Part shown: one piece after another, positions 55,947-64,000 of the stretch | Layout of the letters: each line of letters opens with the position of its first letter | Numbering within the stretch: the first letter of the stretch is position 1 | NCBI RefSeq assembly: GCF_028735875.1 | Contig: NZ_CP117834.1 | Location: 3,274,001-3,338,000, forward strand | DNA from: Shouchella hunanensis | GTDB taxonomy: Bacteria; Bacillota; Bacilli; Bacillales; Bacillaceae_D | DNA: 64,000 bases | Direction: 5' to 3' | Position numbers and translations under genes: made by a program | Notes under the pieces: model-generated | Database searches by the model: none | Told to the model about the DNA's origin: nothing | What the model saw: only the letters and a program-made list of their open reading frames with translations

Positions 55947-57452
55947 ATGTCATTTAAAGTCACCTTTATTGGAGCAGGAAGCATTGGCTTTACAAGAATG
56001 TTACTACGAGATTTACTATCTGTCCCTGAATTTAAGCAAGTTAGAATTTCGTTCACAGACATCAATGCTGAGAATCTAGAGATGGTAACGGCTCTTTGTC
56101 AACGAGATCTAAAAGAAAATGGCTTTAACACCGAGATACAAGCAACACTTAATCGTAAAGAAGCACTTAAAGATGCACGCTATATTTTTTCGGTTGTTCG
56201 AATTGGTGGATTGGAGGCATTTGAACAAGATATCTCGATTCCTTTGAATTATGGTATTGATCAATGTGTTGGAGATACCTTAAGCGCAGGCGGCATTATG
56301 TATGGTCAAAGGGGCATTCAGGAAATGCTGGCAATTTGCAAAGATATTCGCGAAGTAGCCGAACCAAACTGCTTATTACTAAATCATGCCAATCCTATGG
56401 CAATGTTAACATGGGTGTGTCAGACGTACGGAGAAGTAAATACGGTAGGCCTCTGTCACGGCGTGCAAGGTGGCCATAGACAAATTGCAACTGTTTTTGG
56501 ACTAGACAAAAAAGAGGTGGATATAGTCTGTGCGGGTATTAACCACCAAACTTGGTACATTCAAATAAAACATAACGGAAATGAGTTAACACCGATGCTA
56601 CTTGATGCATTTGAACAACATCCTGAATACAGTAAGACAGAAAAAGTAAGAATCGACATGCTCAAACGCTTTGGGTATTACAGTACGGAATCGAATGGTC
56701 ATCTAAGTGAATATGTACCGTGGTATCGTAAGCGCTCTGATGAAATAATGGATTGGATTGATTTAGGGACATGGATTAATGGCGAAACAGGCGGGTATTT
56801 ACGTGTATGCTCAGAAGGTCGGAATTGGTTTAAAGAAGACTTCCCAAATTGGATGCAGGATCCAGTTCTTATCTATTGCAATGAAAATCGTAGTGAAGAA
56901 CATGGTTCATATATTATTGAAGCCCTTGAAACAGGGCGTGTCTATCGTGGCCATTTTAATCGTGTCAACAATGGGACGATTACCAATCTACCAAAAGATT
57001 GTGTCATTGAAGCACCTGGTTATGTAGATCGAAATGGATTGACTATGACGTTCATTGGAGATTTGCCCCTTGGTTGTGCGGCCGTCTGCAACGCGAGCAT
57101 CCAGGTTCAGCGGCTAGCAATCATGGCAGCTGTAACCGGAGATGACCAGCTATTGCGCCAAGCTTTTATGATGGATCCGTTAACGGGTGCCGTCTGTACA
57201 CCACCTGAAATTTGGCAGCTGGTAGATGATCTATTAATTGCGCAAGAAGAATGGCTTCCTCAATATGAAAAAAGTATTGAAAAAGCAAAGCAAAGACAGT
57301 CAACTGAGCCTAGGCTAGTGACAAAAAAATCATCAGGAGCAGCAAGATTAAAGCAAAAAACGATTGAAGAGCTAAAGGAAAATCGTGCAGAAGCAATAAA
57401 AAACGCACAAGCAGCTGACAAAGCGAATGATCGAGCCGCGCGTTCCACTTGA
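55947..57452 (+). CDS. melA: GH4 alpha-galactosidase (MelA-like) with extra C-terminal tail
   Basis: A 501-residue NAD+/Mn2+-dependent glycosidase of family GH4. NAD-binding GAGSIGFT (9-16) lies at the N-terminus. Active-site motifs are LNHANPMAM with Asn149 and GLCHGVQGGH with metal Cys170 and His171. It hydrolyses alpha-galactosides after uptake. The core is close to 445 residues; the final 55 or so residues are Lys/Glu/Ala-rich (KSSGAARLKQKTIEELKENRAEAIKN...), beyond the usual length. The gene is the last in the CUT2 operon, 3 bases after the permease. ATG 55947 has AGAGAGGA at 8 bases. Alpha-glucuronidase is a less likely GH4 alternative. Confidence 0.85.
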   Translation: MSFKVTFIGAGSIGFTRMLLRDLLSVPEFKQVRISFTDINAENLEMVTALCQRDLKENGFNTEIQATLNRKEALKDARYIFSVVRIGGLEAFEQDISIPLNYGIDQCVGDTLSAGGIMYGQRGIQEMLAICKDIREVAEPNCLLLNHANPMAMLTWVCQTYGEVNTVGLCHGVQGGHRQIATVFGLDKKEVDIVCAGINHQTWYIQIKHNGNELTPMLLDAFEQHPEYSKTEKVRIDMLKRFGYYSTESNGHLSEYVPWYRKRSDEIMDWIDLGTWINGETGGYLRVCSEGRNWFKEDFPNWMQDPVLIYCNENRSEEHGSYIIEALETGRVYRGHFNRVNNGTITNLPKDCVIEAPGYVDRNGLTMTFIGDLPLGCAAVCNASIQVQRLAIMAAVTGDDQLLRQAFMMDPLTGAVCTPPEIWQLVDDLLIAQEEWLPQYEKSIEKAKQRQSTEPRLVTKKSSGAARLKQKTIEELKENRAEAIKNAQAADKANDRAARST

Positions 57453-57479
57453 GGCTGATAAAACGAATAAGTGTAAAGT

Positions 57480-57518
57480 AGAAGTAAAATCGTTAAAGCC
57501 GATTTTACTTCTTTTTTC
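57480..57518 (+). terminator. Terminator of the CUT2/melA operon
   Basis: Perfect 13-bp stem AGAAGTAAAATCG (57480-57492) / CGATTTTACTTCT (57500-57512), then T6. Confidence 0.92.
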
Positions 57519-57564
57519 GTTTGAAATGGGGTTGGATGATGGCGACTGACATGGACATTTACTT

Positions 57565-58407
57565 TTAGAAAATCAGTTGTTTGCGTTCAAGAGCCTGAGC
57601 CAAAGTAGAATGAATGGTAACGTCAGAGAAAGAAATACCAAGCTGTACAGCTGTTTGAGCAATTTCTGGACGTAACCCAGATAAAGAGGTTTGAACACCA
57701 ATAAGCTTTAACCCTTTAATAAGCTGGAATATTTGTTGTGCCACCATCGTATCAATAACGGGCACACCTGATAAATCAATGAATAGTGTATGAATATATT
57801 GCTCCGAGCAATGTTGGAGTGTATGATCAAACATTACTTTTGCACGGTGGGTATCAATCTCACCTACAAGTGGCAATAGAGCTGTTTTTGGAGCCAGTTG
57901 AATAATTGGTGAACTTAACTCATCAATCATTTGTTTTTGTGCATTTAATTGATAGTCTGATTGCTTTTTATTTTGCCTAGAAAACTCTAAAATGACTTCG
58001 TTAACTCCTTGAACGACAATTTCGTTCCAACGATAAACATCCTTAAGAGAAATAGATTCTTGTTTAACCGATTCGGCATAAGATAATATAAGATCCATAT
58101 ACTGTTGCTGTGTTCTAAAAAACTCGCTCAAAATATTGTTGAAGGGTGTTCGTTGATGAGCACGATCATTCGCAATTGATTCAATCCATTTTAAAAATTC
58201 TTCATCGTGAATTCCATTCTTAGTCGGGTTAAATAATTCAGTAAAAAGAGTGTGGAAAGCACGATTTTGGTCTTTGAGCAATTCAATTTGACGAGGATCG
58301 GAAGTACTATACACACCGTCTTGTGATTTGTCCAAAGACTTGTACCATTCTTCTGTCAGCTCGTCTGTTTTTGATTTTATATATGAATACAGTCCATCTG
58401 TTGGCAA
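57565..58407 (-). CDS. RsbR-type stressosome co-antagonist (RsbRD-like)
   Basis: A 280-residue protein. The N-terminal all-helical sensor domain (about 1-150, non-heme globin-like in relatives) is followed by a STAS domain (about 165-275). The two phosphorylatable threonines of RsbR proteins are kept at Thr186 (LVGEIDTHRAK) and Thr220 (DLSGVPVIDTMVAQQIF), 34 residues apart as in RsbRA. It therefore should be a substrate of the RsbT kinase. TTG 58407 lies behind AGGGGG. A sigma-B-type promoter is upstream. With the LOV-STAS protein at 33.5 kb it points to an active stressosome. Confidence 0.88.
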   Translation of the reverse strand: MPTDGLYSYIKSKTDELTEEWYKSLDKSQDGVYSTSDPRQIELLKDQNRAFHTLFTELFNPTKNGIHDEEFLKWIESIANDRAHQRTPFNNILSEFFRTQQQYMDLILSYAESVKQESISLKDVYRWNEIVVQGVNEVILEFSRQNKKQSDYQLNAQKQMIDELSSPIIQLAPKTALLPLVGEIDTHRAKVMFDHTLQHCSEQYIHTLFIDLSGVPVIDTMVAQQIFQLIKGLKLIGVQTSLSGLRPEIAQTAVQLGISFSDVTIHSTLAQALERKQLIF

Positions 58408-58449
58408 AGGAAAGCCCCCTAAAGAGTTAAGAAATTAATTCTAAACTCT

Positions 58450-58475
58450 ATACCCACTCTATATAAATTATAAAC
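58450..58475 (-). promoter_or_regulatory. Sigma-B-type promoter of the RsbR paralogue
   Basis: On the minus strand GTTTAT (58475-58470), 14-base spacer, GGGTAT (58455-58450). The -10 is a full match and the -35 five of six. Confidence 0.65.
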
Positions 58476-58649
58476 CTGTTTTAAATGAAATGTATAAAAA
58501 TTCATGTATAAAGAGGACCGTATCGGCAACATCGCTTCAGCCGGTCACTCTGTTTAACTAGTCGGTTGAGTAGGTTTCATCGATTCTGTGATTCAACTAA
58601 AAGATAATGAAGCTATAATGAGAATGAAAATAAGTATAAGAAAAACCAA

Positions 58650-58976
58650 TTAATTCGATACATTTTTTCGAATTCCTACTTTATCTCTTAAGCGACTTAA
58701 CTCCATGAACCACTGCTTGTCCTTAGTGAGTAGTGCTAGTTCTTGTAAAGCTCTTATATCAGATTCTTTTAAACGAGCTTTGCTCGTTTGCAAATCTTCT
58801 TCATTTGCAAGTAGTGGTTGTTTGCCATTTAAAACTCGTTGCTTCGTGTAGAATTGATACATCGTTTTAATCGGTTCATTTGAAGAGCTTGACGCAATAA
58901 CTTTAGCATCACTGATCCATCCTAATATACTTGTGCGACCAGCTTTATAAATCACCCATTCTCCATTTCCGAACAT
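58650..58976 (-). CDS. Uncharacterised small protein (108 aa)
   Basis: The N-terminal part looks beta-rich (MFGNGEWVIYKAGRTSILGWISDAKVIAS) and the C-terminal part helical (LKESDIRALQELALLTKDKQWFMELSRLRDKVG). The last helix pair weakly recalls the IDEAL-type segment (acid-rich start, A-L pattern, then F-x-x-L) but the match is not good enough to assign. ATG 58976 lies 8 bases after AAAGGAG, a strong start. It is preceded by the Cys-rich gene and a terminator, so it is a single-gene unit. The function is unknown. Confidence 0.65.
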   Translation of the reverse strand: MFGNGEWVIYKAGRTSILGWISDAKVIASSSSNEPIKTMYQFYTKQRVLNGKQPLLANEEDLQTSKARLKESDIRALQELALLTKDKQWFMELSRLRDKVGIRKNVSN

Positions 58977-59035
58977 TCTATCAACTCCTTTAAATCATCG
59001 TATTCAAGTCTGAAGTTGAATATGTATTGCAAGCG

Positions 59036-59072
59036 TAAAAAAGTCGAGCTCGATTTCTGAAGCTCGACTTTT
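59036..59072 (-). terminator. Terminator of the Cys-rich coat-like gene
   Basis: AAAAGTCGAGCT (59039-59050) pairs with AGCTCGACTTTT (59061-59072). The A-run at 59037-59042 gives a T-run on the minus strand. Confidence 0.85.
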
Positions 59073-59078
59073 GCACTG

Positions 59079-59384
59079 TTAGCTAATTGTACAAATTTGA
59101 GAAAGTGTAAATGTTCGAGTTTGTACACCATCTGTAAACACAACCGTACCATTCGCAAGGTTAAACCCAATAAATATTCCTGTGAATGTGCTCGTAGCTG
59201 TCGTAATTGTTACTGGGGTGTTAGCTGGTAAAGCTAAGACGGTATTTGCAATCGCAACTAAAGATTGACAGTTGGTGCCTCTCGAAATTGGAAACGGAAA
59301 GAAAGGAAAACGACATGGATTTTGACACTGACAGTCACAATCATTTCGCTTTTCATTCTTTTTCTCATCGCGTGAACGAGACAA
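59079..59384 (-). CDS. Cys-rich protein resembling spore-surface proteins
   Basis: A 101-residue protein: a charged start (SRSRDEKKNEKRN), a short Cys-rich block with CDCQCQNPC, an aromatic/proline stretch (FPFFPFP), another Cys, and then a beta-rich, Thr/Ala/Val-rich half (PANTPVTITTATSTFTGIFIGF). Cys clusters plus a low-complexity beta part recall spore coat or exosporium proteins (CotY/CotZ/ExsY style), but no family signature is certain. The start may be TTG 59384 (AAGGTGG 8 bases upstream), GTG 59393 or GTG 59396. It has a strong terminator. I did not recognise a sigma-K promoter. Confidence 0.55.
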   Translation of the reverse strand: MSRSRDEKKNEKRNDCDCQCQNPCRFPFFPFPISRGTNCQSLVAIANTVLALPANTPVTITTATSTFTGIFIGFNLANGTVVFTDGVQTRTFTLSQICTIS

Positions 59385-59532
59385 GTAATCCACCACCTTT
59401 TTGTAGGATACTGTAGACTATTCGCAGAAGTCAAAATGAGGTTGGATGATTCACCGAGACCAATCGCCCTTTTTCGTTTCTCTCACTAAATTCATTGGAC
59501 AAACATGAAGAAGATGTGCAAGAAAATAGGAT

Positions 59533-59556
59533 AGCGATTACAAAAAGCGGTTACAA
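59533..59556 (+). repeat. Short tandem direct repeat upstream of zwf
   Basis: AGCGATTACAA (59533-59543) and AGCGGTTACAA (59546-59556), 10 of 11 identical, 13 bases apart. The second ends in a -10-like TACAAT. It may be a regulator site or chance. The 298-base stretch 59397-59694 holds no gene otherwise. Confidence 0.35.
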
Positions 59557-59694
59557 TGAAAAACAGGTAGAAACCAATGAATTCACAGTTCAAAATGTAG
59601 CTAAATGAAAGAGAAACTGGTATCATGAAAAGCACTAACCTTAGTATGAGGATAGAAAATGATAAGCGTTGTGAAATAGAAAGAGGGTATACTC

Positions 59695-61176
59695 ATGAAA
59701 GATAATAGACAGTCAGAGGCTGTTTTTGTTATATTTGGGTCAACTGGAGATCTAGCAAAACGAAAATTGTTTCCATCTTTATACAATTTATATGTAAAAG
59801 GATTGCTATCGAATAAATTTGCTGTCATAGGATTAGGAAGAAGAGAGTGGAGCGACGAAACATTAAAACGTGTCGTTCAAGAAGCGCTAGAAGAAACCAA
59901 TCAGCAACTAGATAAAGTAGAATCATTTCTTACTCATTTTTCTTACATGTCATTTGATGTAACGAATAAAGATTCCTATAAAGACTTAAAGCAGGAAATC
60001 GAGACAAAAGAAGAAGATTTCCAACTGCCAGGGAACCGAATTTTTTACATGGCAATGGCGCCAGAATTCTTTGGGCAAATTGCTCAGTCTATACATAAAT
60101 ATGGCTTAAAGGAAACAAAAGGGTGGACAAGACTTGTTATCGAAAAGCCATTTGGAACAGATTTACAAACGGCCAAAGTGCTAAATAGTGAAATACGTGA
60201 AGCGTTTGCTGAAGATGAAATCTATCGAATTGATCATTATTTAGGAAAAGAAATGGTGCAAAATATACAGGTCATCCGCTTTGCAAATGCCATGTTTGCA
60301 CCGCTTTGGAACAACCGCCATATTGCTAACGTACAAGTAACCTCTAGTGAAAAGCTTGGTGTAGAAGGCCGAGGTGGCTACTATGAAAAATCTGGTGCAT
60401 TACGTGATATGGTACAAAACCATATGCTGCAAATGGTTTCCTTATTGGCAATGGACGTACCATTGCAATTAACAACAGACGAAATAAGAAGTGAAAAAAT
60501 AAAGGTGCTTCGAGCACTGCGTCTTATTACGAACGACAATATTGATGATACCGTTGTTCGCGCACAATATCATGAAGGTAACATGAACGGTCAACAGGTT
60601 CCAGGTTACGTCGAGGAAGACAATGTCGACCCTCATTCTTACACAGAAACCTATGTTGCGGCTAAATTAATGATTGATAACCACGTGTGGGCAGGTGTTC
60701 CTTTTTACATTCGAACAGGGAAACGGATGGCTGTCAAATCAACGAAGATTGTGATTGAATTTAAAGAGATGCCCCTTAATCTTTATGCGAAGGAACATAA
60801 AGCAACAGGACCTAACTTGCTTATTATTCACATTCAGCCAGACGAAGGCATTACGATTGTGTTAAATGGTAAAAAGATCGGCTCTGCCGACACAACCCCA
60901 GTCCATTTGGAATATCGCCATGATAGTGAAGATCGTGTTAACACACCAGAAGCATACGAACGTTTACTTTATGATTGCATGATGGGTGATGCCACAAACT
61001 TTGCTCATTGGGATGAAGTAAGTTTATCTTGGTCACTCGTTGATGCTATTTCAAATGCATGGAAAGAGTCTGCTCATAAACCGGTAAACTATCGAGCAGG
61101 GACAATGGGTCCTAAAGAAGCAGATCGTTTGCTGGCAGGTGATGGTCACGCTTGGTGGCCTGTTGAAGAAATGTAG
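59695..61176 (+). CDS. zwf: Glucose-6-phosphate 1-dehydrogenase
   Basis: A 493-residue NADP-dependent enzyme; first step of the oxidative pentose-phosphate path. The nucleotide-binding motif is FGSTGDLAKRKLFPSLY (about 12-28). The substrate motif RIDHYLGKE contains the catalytic His region, and EKPFGTD precedes it. Length is normal. ATG 59695 follows AGAGGG. Own terminator downstream. gndA, the next dehydrogenase of the path, lies 1.6 kb further on the other strand. Confidence 0.96.
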   Translation: MKDNRQSEAVFVIFGSTGDLAKRKLFPSLYNLYVKGLLSNKFAVIGLGRREWSDETLKRVVQEALEETNQQLDKVESFLTHFSYMSFDVTNKDSYKDLKQEIETKEEDFQLPGNRIFYMAMAPEFFGQIAQSIHKYGLKETKGWTRLVIEKPFGTDLQTAKVLNSEIREAFAEDEIYRIDHYLGKEMVQNIQVIRFANAMFAPLWNNRHIANVQVTSSEKLGVEGRGGYYEKSGALRDMVQNHMLQMVSLLAMDVPLQLTTDEIRSEKIKVLRALRLITNDNIDDTVVRAQYHEGNMNGQQVPGYVEEDNVDPHSYTETYVAAKLMIDNHVWAGVPFYIRTGKRMAVKSTKIVIEFKEMPLNLYAKEHKATGPNLLIIHIQPDEGITIVLNGKKIGSADTTPVHLEYRHDSEDRVNTPEAYERLLYDCMMGDATNFAHWDEVSLSWSLVDAISNAWKESAHKPVNYRAGTMGPKEADRLLAGDGHAWWPVEEM

Positions 61177-61194
61177 ACAAATAAGCAAGGTGAC

Positions 61195-61228
61195 GGGAAG
61201 GAGTATACATGCTCCTTCCCTTATTTTT
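61195..61228 (+). terminator. Terminator of zwf
   Basis: Perfect 9-bp stem GGGAAGGAG (61195-61203) / CTCCTTCCC (61212-61220), then TTATTTTT. Confidence 0.9.
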
Positions 61229-61434
61229 GTGGGTACAACTATGAATAGAATAAAGATCATGCAAACGGCTAAATTTGTATTAGAACTGGGAAGATTATCC
61301 TGATTTTGCTCTATAACCGTTAAAATGATTGTATTCATTCTTCTATTCCTGTAGCATTGTCCATCCGTCATCTTATACAAATGAAAGACAAATAGAAATG
61401 TAGATAAATCGATATGAATAAGAGAGGAGACCAT

Positions 61435-62175
61435 TTGTTTAGTCCAACTGATTGGTTACGGTTGTTTATGGCAGCTCTTTTTATCCTTCCGATTGTCACG
61501 GTTATACGTGAATCAGGTTATTATTTGGCTGCAACACTGCTTAGAGGTGAAAATAAAAAATTAATTATCGGTAGCGGTCCTACTTTTTTTAAGCTCCGAA
61601 CGATAGAGGTTAGACGTTATTTCTTTATGTACAGCTGGATGGAATACGATGAATTAAAGCCAGGTAACCGTTTTTGGCATGGTTTCATCTATGCTGCACC
61701 AATTATTACAACAGGCACTTTTGCGTTTCTTGTAAATTCACTCGTGCTTGGTGACGTTTTACCGCCTAATATCTTTTGGACCACCTTTATTTTTTATTGC
61801 TTCTACTACATGCTTTTCGATGTGATCCCAGTCTATCTTCCAGACGGACAGCCTACTAATGGACGTGCTATTTTTGATCTCATTTGGCACGGTGAACGGT
61901 CAGACTTCAAAAAGCTTAGAGAAGAAAACGAGTTGAATGCTCAAGGAAGCCATGAACGGAGTAATACAGTAGCTCAAGAAGAAACTATGGAAAATCGAGA
62001 TCGAGATGATGAAGAAAGAGACGATCATACAAATCCGGAATCCAATGAAACAATGGATGATTCCGAGTCAGATTTTGATGAACGACGTAGTTATACAGAA
62101 TCTCAGGAGCAAACGAAAGAAAATCGAGATCGAGATGAACGTGCAAGAGGAAATCATGTAGAGCCAGATAAGTAA
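61435..62175 (+). CDS. Degenerate M50 (site-2 protease)-like membrane protein with acidic repeat tail
   Basis: A 246-residue protein. The N-terminal half has four hydrophobic spans. The first ends in IRESGYYLAATLLRG, at the place where M50 metalloproteases have HExGH; a following GSGPTFFKL and a later FDVIPVYLPDGQPTNGR fit the M50 layout (GxGP, NxxPxxPLDGG). The zinc histidines are missing, so it would be a pseudo-protease. The last 90 residues are extremely acidic and hold two copies of a QExTxENRDRDxxxR unit. TTG 61435 is chosen because GAGAGGAG lies 7 bases upstream; ATG 61414 has no ribosome site. Confidence 0.65.
   Translation: MFSPTDWLRLFMAALFILPIVTVIRESGYYLAATLLRGENKKLIIGSGPTFFKLRTIEVRRYFFMYSWMEYDELKPGNRFWHGFIYAAPIITTGTFAFLVNSLVLGDVLPPNIFWTTFIFYCFYYMLFDVIPVYLPDGQPTNGRAIFDLIWHGERSDFKKLREENELNAQGSHERSNTVAQEETMENRDRDDEERDDHTNPESNETMDDSESDFDERRSYTESQEQTKENRDRDERARGNHVEPDK
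61990..62138 (+). repeat. Direct repeat inside the acidic tail
   Basis: A 20-base identical segment (61990-62009 and 62119-62138, core AAAATCGAGATCGAGATGA), 129 bases apart, within a longer imperfect duplication that encodes the repeated ENRDRD units. Confidence 0.75.
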
Positions 62176-62220
62176 AGGAACAAGTCAGTATGTTATTCAC
62201 GCACAGATACTGAGAAGCAA

Positions 62221-62252
62221 AAAAAGCGCCGACGAACGGCGCTTTTTTTTTT
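62221..62252 (+). terminator. Terminator after the M50-like gene
   Basis: AAAAAGCGCCG (62221-62231) pairs with CGGCGCTTTTT (62237-62247), loop ACGAA, long T-run. Confidence 0.92.
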
Positions 62253-62398
62253 GAACAAGAACGAACAGGTTGAAGAAGTTTTACTAAGGAAAAGCCGGTA
62301 AATGAGGGGTATGAACACTTGATAGAAATAGGCAATTTTTGAATAGAATTGTACGACAGAAACGGAGCTTTACCGTTTACAGTAAATAGTAAGCGTAA

Positions 62399-62552
<154 letters not shown>

Positions 62553-62554
<2 letters not shown>

Positions 62555-62642
62555 GAGTGCTACTCAATTTAATCGCGTGTATGCACGACTATTTGGACGT
62601 CCGCCAAAAAAAGATAAGCTTCAATATAATCAAAACGTTTAA
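62553..62642 (+). pseudogene. AraC-family regulator 3' fragment
   Basis: From 62553 the frame reads ESATQFNRVYARLFGRPPKKD and ends NQNV-stop (62640-62642). This is the end of an AraC-type second helix-turn-helix (usual form YxSxxQFNRxYxRLFGxPP). No upstream part of such a gene exists here. It joins the AKR fragment in another frame at about 62551. Confidence 0.7.
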
Positions 62643-62720
62643 CGAAATAGATTTTGTCAGTTTTGATGAATGGCTTGTTACGTTGAGAAAAAGTTTAGTG
62701 ACATGCCTCATGTAAACATG

Positions 62721-62755
62721 AAAACCGCGATGGATAACTAAATCCACCGCGGTTT
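62721..62755 (-). terminator. Terminator of gndA
   Basis: AAACCGCGATGGA (62722-62734) pairs with TCCACCGCGGTTT (62743-62755) with one mismatch (A-C; G-U on the minus-strand RNA). T-run TTTTC on the minus strand. Confidence 0.8.
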
Positions 62756-62774
62756 ACTTTATTAATCGTCTAAT

Positions 62775-64000
62775 TTATACCCAGTTCGTATGGAAAATAC
62801 CGTCTTTATCAATACGCTTATACGTGTGAGCGCCGAAATAATCACGCTGCGCTTGAAGCAAATTAGCTGGCAAGCGTTCACTTCGGTAACTGTCATAATA
62901 CGCAATGGCGCTTGAAAAGCTTGGGACAGGAACGCCGTTTTCAACAGCAAGCGAAATGACTTTTCTTAATGAGCTTTGATAAGAAGAAGCAATGTTTTCA
63001 AAGTAAGGATCGAGCAATAGGTTTGCTAGCTCTGGGTTACTTGAAAAAGCTTCCGTAATTTTATGAAGGAACGCAGCACGAATAATACAGCCTCCCCGGA
63101 AGATTCGTGCAACTTCTCCATATTGGATATCCCAATTCTGCTCATCTGACATTGCTTTTAATTGAGCAAAACCTTGAGCATAAGAAAGCACTTTACTAAA
63201 GAAAAGAGCTTTACGAATCTCTTCAATTAACGCTTGTTTGTCGCCTGAATAAGAAGAGATTTCTGGTCCAGAAAGCACTTTACTTGCTTGAATACGCTCT
63301 TCTTTAATTGCTGATAAGAAGCGAGCGAAAACGGACTCAGTGATGATCGATAGAGGAACACCTAGATCGAGGGCACTTTTGCTTGTCCACTTTCCTGTAC
63401 CTTTTTGACCTGCCGAATCAAGAATAACGTCAACAAGTGCTTGTCCAGTTTCTTCATCTTGTTTTGTGAAGATGTCTGCGGTGATTTCAATTAAGTAGCT
63501 GTCAAGTTCGCCTTCATTCCATTCTTTAAAGACATGGTGAAGTTCCTCGTTTGAAAGACCAACAATCTCTTTTAATAGAGCATAGGATTCAGAAATAAGC
63601 TGCATATCACCGTACTCAATTCCATTATGAACCATTTTCACATAATGACCTGCACCATTAGGTCCAATGTATGTTGTACATGGTTCGCCATTTACTTTGG
63701 CAGAAATATCTTCAAAAAGTGGGCGAACGAGTTCATAGGCTTGCTTTTGTCCACCAGGCATAATAGAAGGACCCTTTAGTGCGCCTTCTTCGCCGCCTGA
63801 TACACCAGCGCCGATAAAATGAACACCACGCGCTTCAACTCGTTCAGATCGACGAATGGTATCCGTATAATACGTGTTTCCTCCGTCAATTAAAATATCT
63901 TTTTCATCAAGTAAAGGAAGCAATGAGTCGATTACAGAATCAGTTACCTCGCCAGCTTGAACCATGAGCATAATTTTGCGAGGTGTTTCTAAAGAAGCAA
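62775..64000 (-). CDS. gndA: 6-phosphogluconate dehydrogenase, decarboxylating (N-terminus outside window)
   Basis: The visible 408 residues lack only the N-terminal Rossmann part (about 60-70 residues, beyond base 64000). Reading in from the edge: [15 protein letters not shown], then [37 protein letters not shown], the catalytic [24 protein letters not shown] (with Lys and Asn), and [27 protein letters not shown]. The C-terminal tail is complete (FHTNWV). It makes ribulose-5-phosphate and NADPH. It is convergent with zwf's side of the region and has its own terminator. Confidence 0.95.
   Translation of the reverse strand, partial: ASLETPRKIMLMVQAGEVTDSVIDSLLPLLDEKDILIDGGNTYYTDTIRRSERVEARGVHFIGAGVSGGEEGALKGPSIMPGGQKQAYELVRPLFEDISAKVNGEPCTTYIGPNGAGHYVKMVHNGIEYGDMQLISESYALLKEIVGLSNEELHHVFKEWNEGELDSYLIEITADIFTKQDEETGQALVDVILDSAGQKGTGKWTSKSALDLGVPLSIITESVFARFLSAIKEERIQASKVLSGPEISSYSGDKQALIEEIRKALFFSKVLSYAQGFAQLKAMSDEQNWDIQYGEVARIFRGGCIIRAAFLHKITEAFSSNPELANLLLDPYFENIASSYQSSLRKVISLAVENGVPVPSFSSAIAYYDSYRSERLPANLLQAQRDYFGAHTYKRIDKDGIFHTNWV

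Overview
The window comes from a low-GC, endospore-forming Bacillaceae chromosome. The evidence is the gene order xerD-deoB-pdp ... dacF-spoIIAA-spoIIAB-sigF ... spoVA ... lysA-ppiB, strong AGGAGG ribosome sites, frequent GTG/TTG starts, a bacillithiol gene (bshB2), a LOV-STAS/RsbR stressosome set and sda. Overall style resembles alkaliphilic Bacillus relatives (Shouchella/Alkalihalobacillus type); this is an impression from protein similarity, not a proven assignment. I see no rRNA, tRNA, CRISPR array, insertion sequence or prophage.

Layout. 1-5.0 kb: end of an unknown gene, a TIM-barrel sugar isomerase-like protein, yqzK, xerD, deoB, pdp (pupG and fur are not here). 5.0-8.6 kb: stress and efflux genes (flavin/PNPOx-like protein, Ohr, aeRF1-like protein, DHA2 exporter, DUF2188). 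8.7-17.5 kb: the sporulation core, with a readable series of promoters: sigma-F before dacF, sigma-H before spoIIAA, sigma-G before a spoVA operon that lacks spoVAA and spoVAB; then lysA and ppiB. 17.6-18.4 kb: an AT-rich orphan, possibly a glycosyltransferase. 18.6-25.6 kb: LysR regulator divergent from prpC-prpD-prpB-mmsB-mmsA, which joins valine degradation to the methylcitrate cycle. 25.6-37.4 kb: housekeeping and stress islands: ABC-F protein, aldo/keto reductases, PQQ-dehydrogenase-like lipoprotein, BrxC, sda, 5'-3' exonuclease/bshB2/yojF, a LOV-STAS photoreceptor, a trypsin-like protease, ydaT, and an acyl-CoA dehydrogenase/monooxygenase operon.

37.5-57.5 kb is a large pentose/hexose utilisation region: GH51 arabinofuranosidase, CUT1 sugar transporter without its own ATPase, YesL-like protein, second GH51, a Cys-rich DUF6171-like protein, ArsR-type and AraC-type regulators, a decayed araL, araM-araD-araB-araA, then a complete CUT2 multiple-sugar ABC transporter (ChvE/GguA/GguB type) and a GH4 alpha-galactosidase. 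Near-consensus cre (CcpA) sites occur upstream of three of these blocks. In the proposed scheme, arabino-oligosaccharides are imported, trimmed inside the cell by the two GH51 enzymes, and L-arabinose is turned into xylulose-5-phosphate by AraA, AraB and AraD.

57.5-64 kb: RsbR paralogue with a sigma-B-type promoter, two small minus-strand genes (one Cys-rich and coat-like), zwf, a degenerate M50-like membrane protein with an acidic repeat tail, a deletion junction that fuses an aldo/keto reductase 5' fragment to an AraC-regulator 3' fragment, and gndA (cut by the window end). zwf and gndA are the oxidative pentose-phosphate dehydrogenases and fit the pentose theme. I found no convincing new defence or mobile system. 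The most unusual signals are the araL in-frame remnant, the 62.55 kb fusion junction, the degenerate M50-like protein, the three sigma-B-like promoters, and the orphan at 17.7 kb.
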